Source of the DNA: Candidatus Methanoperedens sp.
GTDB taxonomy: Archaea > Halobacteriota > Methanosarcinia > Methanosarcinales > Methanoperedenaceae
Assembly: GCA_026552855.1 (NCBI GenBank)
Contig: JAPMTX010000143.1
Span: 25,655-89,654, forward strand
Direction of reading: 5' to 3'
Length of the DNA stretch: 64,000 nucleotides
A program made the position numbers and the translations under genes. The notes beneath the pieces are model-generated. The model was not told the origin of the DNA, made no database searches, and worked only from the letters and a program-made list of their open reading frames with translations. Shown one piece after another: positions 24,481 through 32,399 of this stretch (position 1 is the first letter of the stretch; every line of letters starts with the position of its first letter).

Positions 24481-24500
24481 ACTTGATTAAAAGTATCGGC

Positions 24501-24530
24501 GTTCTTTATAGCATGAAGTGGTATATATTT
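24501..24530 (-). promoter_or_regulatory. Promoter region of the L7Ae operon
   Basis: Two TATA-like stretches lie on the minus strand: GCTATAAAGAAC (about 24501-24512) and AAATATATAC (24521-24530). They would start the transcript about 40-60 bases before the ATG, so the kink-turn-like element would be in the leader. Confidence 0.4.
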
Positions 24531-24535
24531 TGCGC

Positions 24536-25444
24536 TTATGAAGTCTCTTCACTTATCACTCCGAACATATCCTGCCCGGTTATCTTAACTATGGTATAGT
24601 TTCCGCTTTTGGTTATATTGTACTGCAAGATGCCTCTCTGCGTACTGTTGTCTTTTAACTGGTTAAGTTTTTTCAAAGTGCTTGAGTTTAAATTCAGGTA
24701 AGCTGCTGTTTTCTCATAACTTCCATTGCTCAATCTGATACCCGTGTAGTACTGTTTCGCAAAGCTCACGTTCGAACTCAGGGTCTGGAAAGGCGCGGGT
24801 TCTACCCTGCTTAGCAATCCCTCGTACTGGTCGTAAGCTGTAGCTGTTTTGTTCAGGCTTGTGGTTATATCTATCACGTCGATAGCAGTCTGAGGCTGCG
24901 CAAATACCGTTGGGCTTCCCATCACATTAAATATGCCGTTTATCCCCGGCTCCTGTCTTATGAGAACATATTGGTTCTTATATGGAGCCCATGGGGGAAC
25001 GATATATTCGAAATCGTTCCTCTCAGGAGACATAGTGCTGAGCAGCAGGAACGATTCGTTCATATCCTTCTTAAGGTGACCATAGTAAGCCTTTGTGGTA
25101 TTAGATTTATAGAGGGAATCCATCCAGGTAATGAACGGATAATCTATTAGATCGATTTTTACCTCTTTTGACCACTGCGTCATCTGCGGTGTCATGCTCT
25201 CAAGATCTATATAACTTGCTGATACTGCGTCCGGGGGCGTCATGTTCAAAGCGTCCGAGATCGAGTTAAAGGGCTGGTTCATGGTCCAGAACTCAGGATT
25301 ATATTTTTCCTGCTGGGATTCCGGTTTCTGGGTCTCCTGTTCCGTATTGCTTCTCGGACTGGTAGCTACATATGCCATAGGTACAATTATCATGACGAGA
25401 ATCATAAATGCAGCGAGTAATTTGTATGCAGTTTGCTGTTTCAT
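24536..25444 (-). CDS. Membrane-anchored extracytoplasmic hypothetical protein
   Basis: The protein has 302 residues. One N-terminal membrane anchor (KLLAAFMILVMIIVPMAYVATS, about 8-29) is followed by a polar linker rich in Gln/Glu/Pro and a soluble domain with many N-x-S/T sequons (NMT, NTT, NES, NKT, NVS, NGS, NSS, NST, NIT, NYT), consistent with surface exposure and N-glycosylation. No PGF-CTERM signal is present. The family is not recognised; similar anchored proteins are common in Methanosarcinales genomes. The gene is divergent from trpD, and their shared 99-bp upstream region contains the TGTACA boxes. Confidence 0.65.
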   Translation of the reverse strand: MKQQTAYKLLAAFMILVMIIVPMAYVATSPRSNTEQETQKPESQQEKYNPEFWTMNQPFNSISDALNMTPPDAVSASYIDLESMTPQMTQWSKEVKIDLIDYPFITWMDSLYKSNTTKAYYGHLKKDMNESFLLLSTMSPERNDFEYIVPPWAPYKNQYVLIRQEPGINGIFNVMGSPTVFAQPQTAIDVIDITTSLNKTATAYDQYEGLLSRVEPAPFQTLSSNVSFAKQYYTGIRLSNGSYEKTAAYLNLNSSTLKKLNQLKDNSTQRGILQYNITKSGNYTIVKITGQDMFGVISEETS

Positions 25445-25486
25445 GCTCTCAACTAGTGCTTTTAAGATATTAAACCATCGCGTAAC

Positions 25487-25534
25487 TTTTATATACGATG
25501 TACTCGTTTATACATTGATGTACAATTTTGTACA
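25487..25534 (+). promoter_or_regulatory. trp operon promoter with phased TGTACA (TRP-box-like) operators
   Basis: A TATA box TTTTATATA (25487-25495) is followed by TGTACT at 25499, TGTACA at 25519 and TGTACA at 25529. Start-to-start distances are 20 and 10 bp, so all lie on one DNA face. The boxes cover the expected transcription start, and the last ends 9 bp before the trpD ATG (25544). TrpY of Methanothermobacter represses trp genes by binding TGTACA boxes; the match in motif and position suggests the same logic here. No trpY gene is in the window. Confidence 0.65.
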
Positions 25535-25543
25535 GTGATAATC

Positions 25544-26572
25544 ATGAAGGAATTTATCCAGAAACTCATTCAGAAGCAGGATTTGACATCCGATGAAGCT
25601 GAAGTCGCTGTATCGAAAATATTTACTGAGGCTACAGATGCCCAGATCGCAGCTTTTTTAACGGCGCTGAAGCTGAAAGGAGAGGCGCCTGCTGAAATCG
25701 CGGGGCTTGCACGCGGTATGAAAAAGGCTGCTAACAGGATCTCCCCGAAAGTTAAGGGAGTCCTTGTGGATACCTGCGGGACAGGAGGGGATTCGACAGG
25801 TACGATCAACGTAAGCACCGGAGCCGCGATAATCGTGGCATCCTGCGGCGTCCCTGTCGCAAAGCACGGGAACTATTCCATTACCTCAAAGTCGGGAAGT
25901 GCTGATGTGCTCCGTGAACTTGGCATCCGGATAGATCTTCCTCCGCCTGAGGTCGAGAGCGTGATCGAGAAAGTGGGTATCGGGTTCATGCTTGCGCCTG
26001 TATTCCATCCCTCGATGAAAAGGGTGGCGCAGATAAGGCGCGACCTGGGTTTCCGCACGGTATTCAATATCCTCGGACCTCTCACCAATCCTGCAAGCGC
26101 ACAGGCGCAGGTGATAGGGGTCTTTGACAGCTCCCTGTGCGAGCCGATAGCAAACGTCCTGAAGATCCTGGGCACCAGGAGAGCTATGGTAGTCCATGGG
26201 AGCGGCATGGATGAGATATCTAATATTGGCGAGACTTCGATAGCCGAGCTGAACGGCAGCAGGATCACAAAGTACACTGTATCGCCTGAGAAACTGGGCG
26301 TCAGGAGAGCATCGGCCGGTGATATTGCAGGCGGTGCACCTGAAGATAACGCAAGGGACATAGTGGACGTATTGAAAGGGAAAAATGGGGCAAAAAGGGA
26401 TATCATAGCGATCAATGCAGGTGCAGCCCTGCTTGTGAGCGGGAAGGCAGCGGACCTGAGTTCAGGGATAAAGATGGCGAACCGGTCTATCGACAGCGGC
26501 GCAGCCCTGGATAAGCTGAAGGAATTCGTTGGTGCCGCAGGTGAGCCGGGAAAGCTTGATAGATTCCTGTAG
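25544..26572 (+). CDS. trpD: Anthranilate phosphoribosyltransferase
   Basis: This 342-residue enzyme moves phosphoribose from PRPP to anthranilate. The PRPP loop DTCGTGGDSTGTINVST lies at about residues 75-91. KHGN (about 103) and the metal-binding stretch (MDEISN, about 223) are conserved. ATG 25544 is preferred over an in-frame GTG at 25535, which overlaps the last TGTACA box. It is the first gene of a trpD-trpF-trpE-trpG operon, an order different from the bacterial one; trpC, trpB and trpA are elsewhere. Confidence 0.95.
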   Translation: MKEFIQKLIQKQDLTSDEAEVAVSKIFTEATDAQIAAFLTALKLKGEAPAEIAGLARGMKKAANRISPKVKGVLVDTCGTGGDSTGTINVSTGAAIIVASCGVPVAKHGNYSITSKSGSADVLRELGIRIDLPPPEVESVIEKVGIGFMLAPVFHPSMKRVAQIRRDLGFRTVFNILGPLTNPASAQAQVIGVFDSSLCEPIANVLKILGTRRAMVVHGSGMDEISNIGETSIAELNGSRITKYTVSPEKLGVRRASAGDIAGGAPEDNARDIVDVLKGKNGAKRDIIAINAGAALLVSGKAADLSSGIKMANRSIDSGAALDKLKEFVGAAGEPGKLDRFL

Positions 26573-26582
26573 AGAGCCACAG

Positions 26583-27233
26583 ATGAAGGTAAAAATTTGC
26601 GGTATCAAGACCGAGCGCGACCTTGACATGGCACTGATCGCCGGGGCAGATGCTGTAGGGTTTATTACCGAGGTGCCTGTGGATTCACCGCGGAAGATAA
26701 GTCTCCCGGAAGCATCACGATTGATATCAAAAGTGCCGGTGTTCGTGGCATCGGTGCTTGTTATCATGCCTGAAAATGCAGAGCAGGCGATACGTATGGT
26801 ACGGACTGCGAGACCGACTGCTGTGCAGGTCCATAATGCACTTGGGATCCAGGAATTGAAGAAGATCAAGGATTCGGGGGTAATGCTCATTAAAACGATC
26901 CCTGTAGCCCAGAACGCTGATATTAAAACCCTTGTGAAACAGGTAAGAGAGCTGCATGGAATCGCTGATGCTGTCCTTCTGGATACCGCGCTGGGCGGGA
27001 AAACAGGCGGGACCGGAGTGCCACATAACTGGGAGATAAGCTCGGAGATCGTTCTCAGCTCCGGCGTGCCCGTGATACTGGCAGGCGGGCTCTCCCCTGA
27101 GAATGTCAGCGATGCCGTAAGGAGCGTTCGACCTTACGCCGTCGATACCGCATCAGGCGTTGAGAGCGAAGGGAGAAAGGACGAAAAGAAAGTGATGGCT
27201 TTTGTCAGAAATGCGAGGACGCATGAGATTTGA
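26583..27233 (+). CDS. trpF: Phosphoribosylanthranilate isomerase
   Basis: This 216-residue TIM barrel opens with MKVKICGIKTERDL, carrying the catalytic cysteine of KICGI at residue 6. The general acid aspartate lies in LLDTALGGKTGGTG (about 129-142), and phosphate binding is in LAGGLSPENV (about 159-168). It carries out the Amadori rearrangement of N-(5-phosphoribosyl)anthranilate. ATG 26583 lies 10 bp after the trpD stop; a longer frame to 26529 would run into trpD. The 3' end overlaps trpE by 11 bp. Confidence 0.95.
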   Translation: MKVKICGIKTERDLDMALIAGADAVGFITEVPVDSPRKISLPEASRLISKVPVFVASVLVIMPENAEQAIRMVRTARPTAVQVHNALGIQELKKIKDSGVMLIKTIPVAQNADIKTLVKQVRELHGIADAVLLDTALGGKTGGTGVPHNWEISSEIVLSSGVPVILAGGLSPENVSDAVRSVRPYAVDTASGVESEGRKDEKKVMAFVRNARTHEI

Positions 27234-28758
27234 TATCGATGAGAAGAAGTTCCTGAGCCTTGCAAAAGAGAAGCCTGTTATAATCCAGTTGATGGCAAAG
27301 GTGGGGGCATGCTGCACGCCTCTTGAACTTTATGCCTCTCTTGATAAAAAGTGCGCTTACCTTCTTGAATCGGTTGAGAAAGAGAAAAAGCATGCGCGGT
27401 TCTCTTTCGTGGGCGCTGATCCGGATGCGACTGTCACTGTCAAGAATAGAACTGTAACCCTTGATTATACGCAGAGAACAAACCTGATAGGATTTATCGA
27501 ATCATCGCTCTCGAAAATCTGCGATACGGGCGACGTGGGTGATAGAAGGGTGGGCAAACTCAAATCAGGCTTTGATACCATGGATGCCATCCGTTCGGTT
27601 TTCGCAGCTTCTGGCGTGAAGTTCATCGGAAAGGGCTTTGACAGGCAGACGTTCCTTGGGGGAGCTATCGGATTTTGCGCCTACGATATGGTGTACGACT
27701 GCTGGCTTGATATCCCCGCTAAAAAGACCCGTACTCCTGAGGCGCAGTTTGCGCTCACTACAAAGACCGTTGTTTTTGATCACTTGACAGATGAGACGTA
27801 CGTGGTCATGACGCCGTTAGTGCTGGACGGAGATGATGCAAAAGATACGTACCGTACTGCGCTGGCGGATGCAGAGAAACTTGTATCAGCGGTGGAATCG
27901 GCAAAACCGCTTGCTGTGCGGAAGAACAGACCTGAGCAGATAACGTGCAATATGGAGAAAACAGAGTATGAAGACGCTGTCAGGAGAGCAAAAAAACACA
28001 TAATCGACGGGGATATCTTCCAGGTAGTGCTCTCGCGCAGGTACGAGGTAACAACAGACCAGACTCCGCTTGAGCTGTACACTGCCCTGCGCAGCGTCAA
28101 TCCGAGCCCTTACATGTACCTTTTTGAATTCAACGGGACAAGCATCATAGGCGCAAGCCCTGAGACCCTGCTCTCAGTCCATAACCGGAAGGTCATAATC
28201 AACCCTATCGCAGGCACATGCCCGCGCGGGAAGACGCTGCAAGAGGATGAGGAATTCGCAAAAGAGATGCTGGGGAGCGAGAAAGAGCGGGCTGAGCATG
28301 TGATGCTCGTTGACCTGGGGCGCAACGACGTGCGCATGGTCTCACAGGGCGGGACTGTTAAGGTCGATGATTTCATGTCTGTTCTGAAGTACTCGCATGT
28401 GCAGCATATAGAGAGCACAGTATCAGGCATGCTCCGCGACGGGTGCGACCAGTTCGATGCAACGCGCGCAATATTCCCTGCAGGCACGCTCTCGGGTGCG
28501 CCCAAGATAAGAGCCATGGAGATAATAAACGACCTTGAAAAAGACGCAAGGGGCATATACGGCGGGGGCGTGGGATACTATTCCTGGAACGGGGATGCGG
28601 ATTTCGCCATCGTGATAAGGACGATAATCAAGAACGGCAGGAAGGCGATAGTGCAGGCAGGCGCGGGGATCGTGGCGGACTCTGACCCGGAGTATGAGTA
28701 CAACGAGACCGAGCGCAAGATGGCGGCGATGATAAAGGCGATAGGAGGGGGGGCATGA
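27223..28758 (+). CDS. trpE: Anthranilate synthase component I
   Basis: This 511-residue chorismate-utilising enzyme has an N-terminal tryptophan-binding region with LLESVEKEKKHARFSFVG (residues about 44-61, the LLES feedback site) and the catalytic C-terminal domain. The latter carries GDIFQVVLSRR, NPSPYMYLF, GASPETLL, PIAGTCPRG, HVMLVDLGRNDV and AGAGIVADSDPEYEY. It uses ammonia from TrpG to turn chorismate into anthranilate. ATG 27223 overlaps trpF by 11 bp. The normal partner trpG is separated by a 391-bp inverted-repeat element directly after the stop. Confidence 0.95.
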   Translation: MRFDIDEKKFLSLAKEKPVIIQLMAKVGACCTPLELYASLDKKCAYLLESVEKEKKHARFSFVGADPDATVTVKNRTVTLDYTQRTNLIGFIESSLSKICDTGDVGDRRVGKLKSGFDTMDAIRSVFAASGVKFIGKGFDRQTFLGGAIGFCAYDMVYDCWLDIPAKKTRTPEAQFALTTKTVVFDHLTDETYVVMTPLVLDGDDAKDTYRTALADAEKLVSAVESAKPLAVRKNRPEQITCNMEKTEYEDAVRRAKKHIIDGDIFQVVLSRRYEVTTDQTPLELYTALRSVNPSPYMYLFEFNGTSIIGASPETLLSVHNRKVIINPIAGTCPRGKTLQEDEEFAKEMLGSEKERAEHVMLVDLGRNDVRMVSQGGTVKVDDFMSVLKYSHVQHIESTVSGMLRDGCDQFDATRAIFPAGTLSGAPKIRAMEIINDLEKDARGIYGGGVGYYSWNGDADFAIVIRTIIKNGRKAIVQAGAGIVADSDPEYEYNETERKMAAMIKAIGGGA

Positions 28759-28782
28759 GGGTATTGATTGGAGAAAATAACG

Positions 28783-29120
28783 AACCGCAGATAAACGCAG
28801 ATGAACGCAGATGCATTCTCACAACGAATTACATCAAAACAACCCACCGCAAAGGACGTAAAGAGCGCAAAGGAGTGCAGCAGGAACCTTTGCGCTCTGG
28901 TGTGGATAACAGATATTCTATTAACAACGAACTCGTACGAACTGATACGAACTCAAACTATTCAGAGTTCGTACGAGTTCGTATCAGTTCGTTGTTGATG
29001 TCCATTTTGTCGTTCTCTTTGCGTCCTCTGCGCTCTTTGCGGTTGGATGTATTTTCCACTCCGGAGCGGGCGATAAGGGCACTGCATGGAGTATCTGCGT
29101 TTATCTGCGTTCATCTGCGG
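28783..29120. repeat. Composite nested inverted-repeat element between trpE and trpG
   Basis: Three short tandem-repeat families are nested as mirror arms. The outer arms are CGCAGAT units with 10-bp period at 28785-28814 and 29093-29120. The middle arms are CGCAAAG units with 9-bp period at 28846-28873 and 29011-29044. The inner arms are ACGAACT units with 10-bp period at 28923-28954 and 28965-28996. The left middle arm also forms a private 12-bp perfect hairpin with 28887-28898. The whole interval could fold into one long cruciform or RNA stem. An open frame (28755-29153) across it is the spurious 'NADERR'-type product such repeats give. Related DNA lies at 46858-47058. Confidence 0.85.
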
Positions 29121-29149
29121 CTAATTTCAATCAAAGTTGCTGGAGGAGT

Positions 29150-29722
29150 ATGAGAATCTTATTCGTTAACAACAAGGATTCTTTTGTCTGGAATCTTGTA
29201 GACTACGTATCCATTTTTGAGCCTGATACTGTTGTGGTTCCTAACACCATCCCGCTGAAAGAGGTTGAGAGTATTAACCCCGATGCCATAGTGATATCCC
29301 CTGGTCCCGGTCATCCTGCAAACCCGAAGGACATCGGAAGCTGCCTCGATATCATCAGGGAATCGACCGTGCCGCTCCTTGGAATATGTCTGGGTCACCA
29401 GGCGATAGGCGTGGCTTTCGGCGGCGATGTTAGCCATTCGCCCTCAGGACCCGTGCACGGGAAGACCGCGCTTATCAACCATAATGGCAACAGCATATAC
29501 CAGGGCTTGCCCAATCCCCTTGTCGGAGGGCGGTACCATTCTCTAGCTATAACAAAGCTGCCGCGCGAGCTTGAGGTCACCGCGAGGACGCAGGACGGCA
29601 TAATAATGGGAGTGAAACATAAGCAGAGACCGATATTCGGGCTGCAGTTCCACCCCGAGTCTGTGCTTACGCCGGAGGGGTTGGGGATAATTGAGAATTT
29701 TCTGAGGATGGCACATTTATAA
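29150..29722 (+). CDS. trpG: Anthranilate synthase component II (glutamine amidotransferase)
   Basis: This 190-residue class I amidotransferase has oxyanion motif SPGPGHP (about 50-56), the nucleophile in GICLGHQAIG (Cys about 81) and the His-Glu pair in LQFHPESVLT (about 168-177). It supplies ammonia to TrpE. ATG 29150 follows GGAGGAG immediately, at the edge of the repeat element. The last residues are ENFLRMAHL. A second copy of this tail lies at 31703-31741, beyond a membrane-protein gene, which suggests that the native 3' end was displaced. The stop lies 56 bp inside the convergent gene's coding region. Confidence 0.93.
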   Translation: MRILFVNNKDSFVWNLVDYVSIFEPDTVVVPNTIPLKEVESINPDAIVISPGPGHPANPKDIGSCLDIIRESTVPLLGICLGHQAIGVAFGGDVSHSPSGPVHGKTALINHNGNSIYQGLPNPLVGGRYHSLAITKLPRELEVTARTQDGIIMGVKHKQRPIFGLQFHPESVLTPEGLGIIENFLRMAHL

Positions 29723-31478
29723 AGGACATTGGTCGTAACTCATTTTTAAAATGTCCGATCGTGAAAATCTCATTGGTGTGCCTGGTATCCCGCCAGTGCT
29801 TTATGTAAGCCATCCATTCATCGTCCTCAAGAGTATCTAATATTACTTTGAACCTGTTGATTGCACCAATATCTTTGGTTCCTGTTTTTTTCTCTATTTT
29901 TTCTTCTAATTGCTCCAGCAGGATATTACCACGACCATCGCCCCGTTTATTGGCTACTTCATATGCCCGAATCAGGTCGGTCGCAGTGCGTATGCCATAT
30001 GCACGCAAACCCTCTCTGATATCTTCAGAACCATCCAGGTGCAAATACAGGATAGCCTGATCGACCCAATCCACGAGGCACGGCACAGGGATACGTGTTT
30101 GAAGCATTAAATCAATCAAATCATAGTTCGCCAGGTTTTCGATATTTTCAACACCCTCCTCCACTAACTGTGTCCTCTGGTAAAAGTTTATTCCGTCAAG
30201 TTTTTCGAGGGTTTTTTCTTCTTTAATGTAGAATCTGTTTTTAATTACAGTTTGCAGATATTCCTGAATAATTGCGATAGCTGTAGCCGGGAAAATGCCA
30301 ATCATGAAGGCAAGAGGTAAAAGTACTGAATTATTCCCTTTAATCATGGGAATTTCACTCAGCACCCATACAAGAATAATTACCATTAAGATGCGGACCG
30401 TGATATGGCTGTAGGCTTTTGGTCTGAGATCTACACGTGCATAGCGACGGAATAACATATTCAATCCGAAGAAATAAGCACCGAGAAAACCAAAAACTAT
30501 GGGTGTCGGACTTGGCATGAAGAAGTCTCCAGCCCGGCTGATATCACCAAATGGGTGCAGTGTCAGGATCCATCCGACCGTAATGATTAATGTGGCTACA
30601 AATATTGGTGACTGCACGCCGTATAACCGGCTGCTGCTGGATTCTTCAGCGCCGTAAACAGACCTGACCTTGTCCTCATATAAACTTCGTGCATCCTCCA
30701 GCGTTATAACTCTGGGATCGAGCTGGACTATCTCGCGGAAAAAACTCACCTGTAGCGTTCCTAGTTTCTGGTGTGTGAAAAGAAAATACATCAAAGCAGG
30801 CAGTAGAGAAACCGTGGCAATGAAAACAAACTGCATGCCGCGACCCAGCATATCCGGGGAGGGTACCGCGGTCGTCTGGGTCAGCAGGTCTTTCCCACCG
30901 CCAAAGAAGAATATTACAAGTGCCGGCAACCCAACCCCGATTGCCAGGATGAGTATAAGGCTTAGAACCAGTGCCCCCCATTGTCTGATGTTTTTTAATC
31001 CATCGATAAATCTTTCTTTTATCTCCTTTTTCAGTTTATACAAAATTGATAATACTACTATTAATGCGATTATACCCCATACATTTAACCAAAAATCAGG
31101 TTTGTTAAAATATCCAAAAAAAGAACCTACTGCCCTTAAAATTGCCGCTATTATCAAGATAATGATGCTTGCACCGAAGGCAAAATATAGTGCTTCTGAA
31201 GATGATTCGTCTTCTTTCGGTAATTTCTCGATTCTAATGAGATTTAATTGTTGCCAGGATTCATAGTCGAGTTCTTCAGATTTGAAAGTCCCTTTGCCAA
31301 AAGGAGGCAGGACAAATAATCCCAAGTCGTCTTTCCGTATTTGCGATTCATTGCAATCGATGCTTTTATTTTTTTTAATACCTATTCGCCTTGCCGTTAG
31401 ATTATGGATGATGATTCTAGTATCGTAATTAACGGTCACTGAGGCTTCTTCAGTGTTTCCGGATTCCTGGTGACTCAT
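29667..31478 (-). CDS. Multi-pass membrane protein of unknown function inserted at the trpG 3' end
   Basis: The protein has 603 residues. A soluble N-terminal domain (1-90; beta-rich, NLTARRIGIKKNKSIDCNES) is followed by about eight membrane helices between residues 95 and 415 (for example YFAFGASIIILIIAAILRAVG, FWLNVWGIIALIVVLSILY, SLILILAIGVGLPALVIFFF, TPIVFGFLGAYFFGLNMLF). The cytosolic C-terminal helical domain (about 425-580) contains FYQRTQLVEEGVENIENLANYDLIDLMLQTRIP, a helix-hairpin-helix-like stretch. No catalytic motif is seen. Its 3' end overlaps trpG by 56 bp convergently, and repeats of the trpG tail flank the gene. Function unknown. Confidence 0.75.
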   Translation of the reverse strand: MSHQESGNTEEASVTVNYDTRIIIHNLTARRIGIKKNKSIDCNESQIRKDDLGLFVLPPFGKGTFKSEELDYESWQQLNLIRIEKLPKEDESSSEALYFAFGASIIILIIAAILRAVGSFFGYFNKPDFWLNVWGIIALIVVLSILYKLKKEIKERFIDGLKNIRQWGALVLSLILILAIGVGLPALVIFFFGGGKDLLTQTTAVPSPDMLGRGMQFVFIATVSLLPALMYFLFTHQKLGTLQVSFFREIVQLDPRVITLEDARSLYEDKVRSVYGAEESSSSRLYGVQSPIFVATLIITVGWILTLHPFGDISRAGDFFMPSPTPIVFGFLGAYFFGLNMLFRRYARVDLRPKAYSHITVRILMVIILVWVLSEIPMIKGNNSVLLPLAFMIGIFPATAIAIIQEYLQTVIKNRFYIKEEKTLEKLDGINFYQRTQLVEEGVENIENLANYDLIDLMLQTRIPVPCLVDWVDQAILYLHLDGSEDIREGLRAYGIRTATDLIRAYEVANKRGDGRGNILLEQLEEKIEKKTGTKDIGAINRFKVILDTLEDDEWMAYIKHWRDTRHTNEIFTIGHFKNELRPMSFINVPSSENSQLSPTPPA

Positions 31479-31702
31479 TTTACCCTCCGTTTTATGCTTA
31501 TGTTATTTCCCAAGCCAGCTTCTGTACAACATGTGATCGAGCTGATAATTATAGCTATCAATAACCTGTTTTTCATTAATATACCACCAATTCCAGAGTA
31601 GAGGAACCAAAGATTATACATGATTAATATATATAAACGTTGTGCTGCCCTTTTTCAAAGTACGGATGCATGGAAAGTATTGTCGTTAATTTAAGAACCA
31701 GT

Positions 31703-31741
31703 ACGAACTTTTTGAGGATGGCGCGGGAAGGAGCAGATTAG
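31703..31741 (+). pseudogene. Displaced copy of the trpG 3' end
   Basis: In one frame the sequence reads T-NFLRMAREGAD-stop, matching the intact trpG tail ENFLRMAHL-stop. At DNA level 31706-31722 matches 29696-29712 in 15 of 17 bases. It is followed at once by a hairpin. It looks like the original trpG end left behind when about 2.0 kb was inserted, or an att-like repeat. Confidence 0.5.
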
Positions 31742-31750
31742 TCCTTCCCG
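31724..31750 (+). terminator. Hairpin after displaced trpG tail, likely former trp terminator
   Basis: Perfect arms CGGGAAGGA (31724-31732) and TCCTTCCCG (31742-31750) enclose a 9-base loop containing the TAG stop of the trpG tail copy. TAAATATCTCTTATTT follows. It is well placed as the old trp operon terminator, now about 2 kb beyond trpG. Confidence 0.5.
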
Positions 31751-32399
31751 TAAATATCTCTTATTTAGCCAGGATGTTATAGGCGGCTACCACAGTCGCT
31801 ACAGTACAATATAAATCGCTATAGTTTGCTATAGCATCACAGCGCAGGTGCTGGATTTTATGATTCAATGTAATACCATTCAAAAATTAAACTGAGCGCC
31901 AGCTTACATCCAGGATATATACCGCTTAAGTTTAACCTGTTTATTCCCATGAACGACCGTTTAACTGTCCTGGGCTTTAAAAGGCATATTTTAATTCATT
32001 CGGGTCCGATGTACCTTTTGATCTCTATATTTTAGTACATCTATCATTCCCGACATGCTACGCCAGCCCCTTCAGAGACTGTAGTGCATTCCAGCGGGGT
32101 ACGATGCTTATCTGAGATATTATGTCCGCTGGCATGATACCCGGTGCTCACGGAAAACATTTGGTGTTCAGGCTGCGGTTTAATCTCTGCTAATGGTTAT
32201 TCGAGGGACATAGCTGTTTATCAACTCAATGACAATCCATCAAGCTCTACGCTTTGTGCTTTATTAAACCGCATTATATCATATATACAACGTATCTATT
32301 CAATTAATCACATCATTTATAGTTTTAAAACTATAACGTAATCCCTCCGATGCAGAAGGATAAGATGCAGGGTGATCAGCAGCGACCCATCATCAGGAC
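31751..32399. other. Long intergenic region with paired segments, no gene recognised
   Basis: About 650 bp hold no convincing reading frame; a 65-codon frame at 32144-32341 has no SD and odd composition. There are paired segments: CCAGCG (32091-32096) with CGCTGG (32127-32132), and perfect 10-bp arms GCGGTTTAAT (32175-32184) with ATTAAACCGC (32263-32272). These could belong to an untranslated RNA, but I recognise no SRP, RNase P or guide RNA signature. Confidence 0.3.

Noticed and set aside
28755..29153. 132-codon open frame between trpE and trpG
   Set aside because: It is the translation of the composite repeat (INADERR, KGRKERKG, LRPLRSLR); such frames recur wherever these repeats lie and have no fold or family.
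32144..32341. 65-codon frame in the gene-free region
   Set aside because: No SD, no family, composition unlike neighbouring genes; the region looks more like structured RNA or debris.
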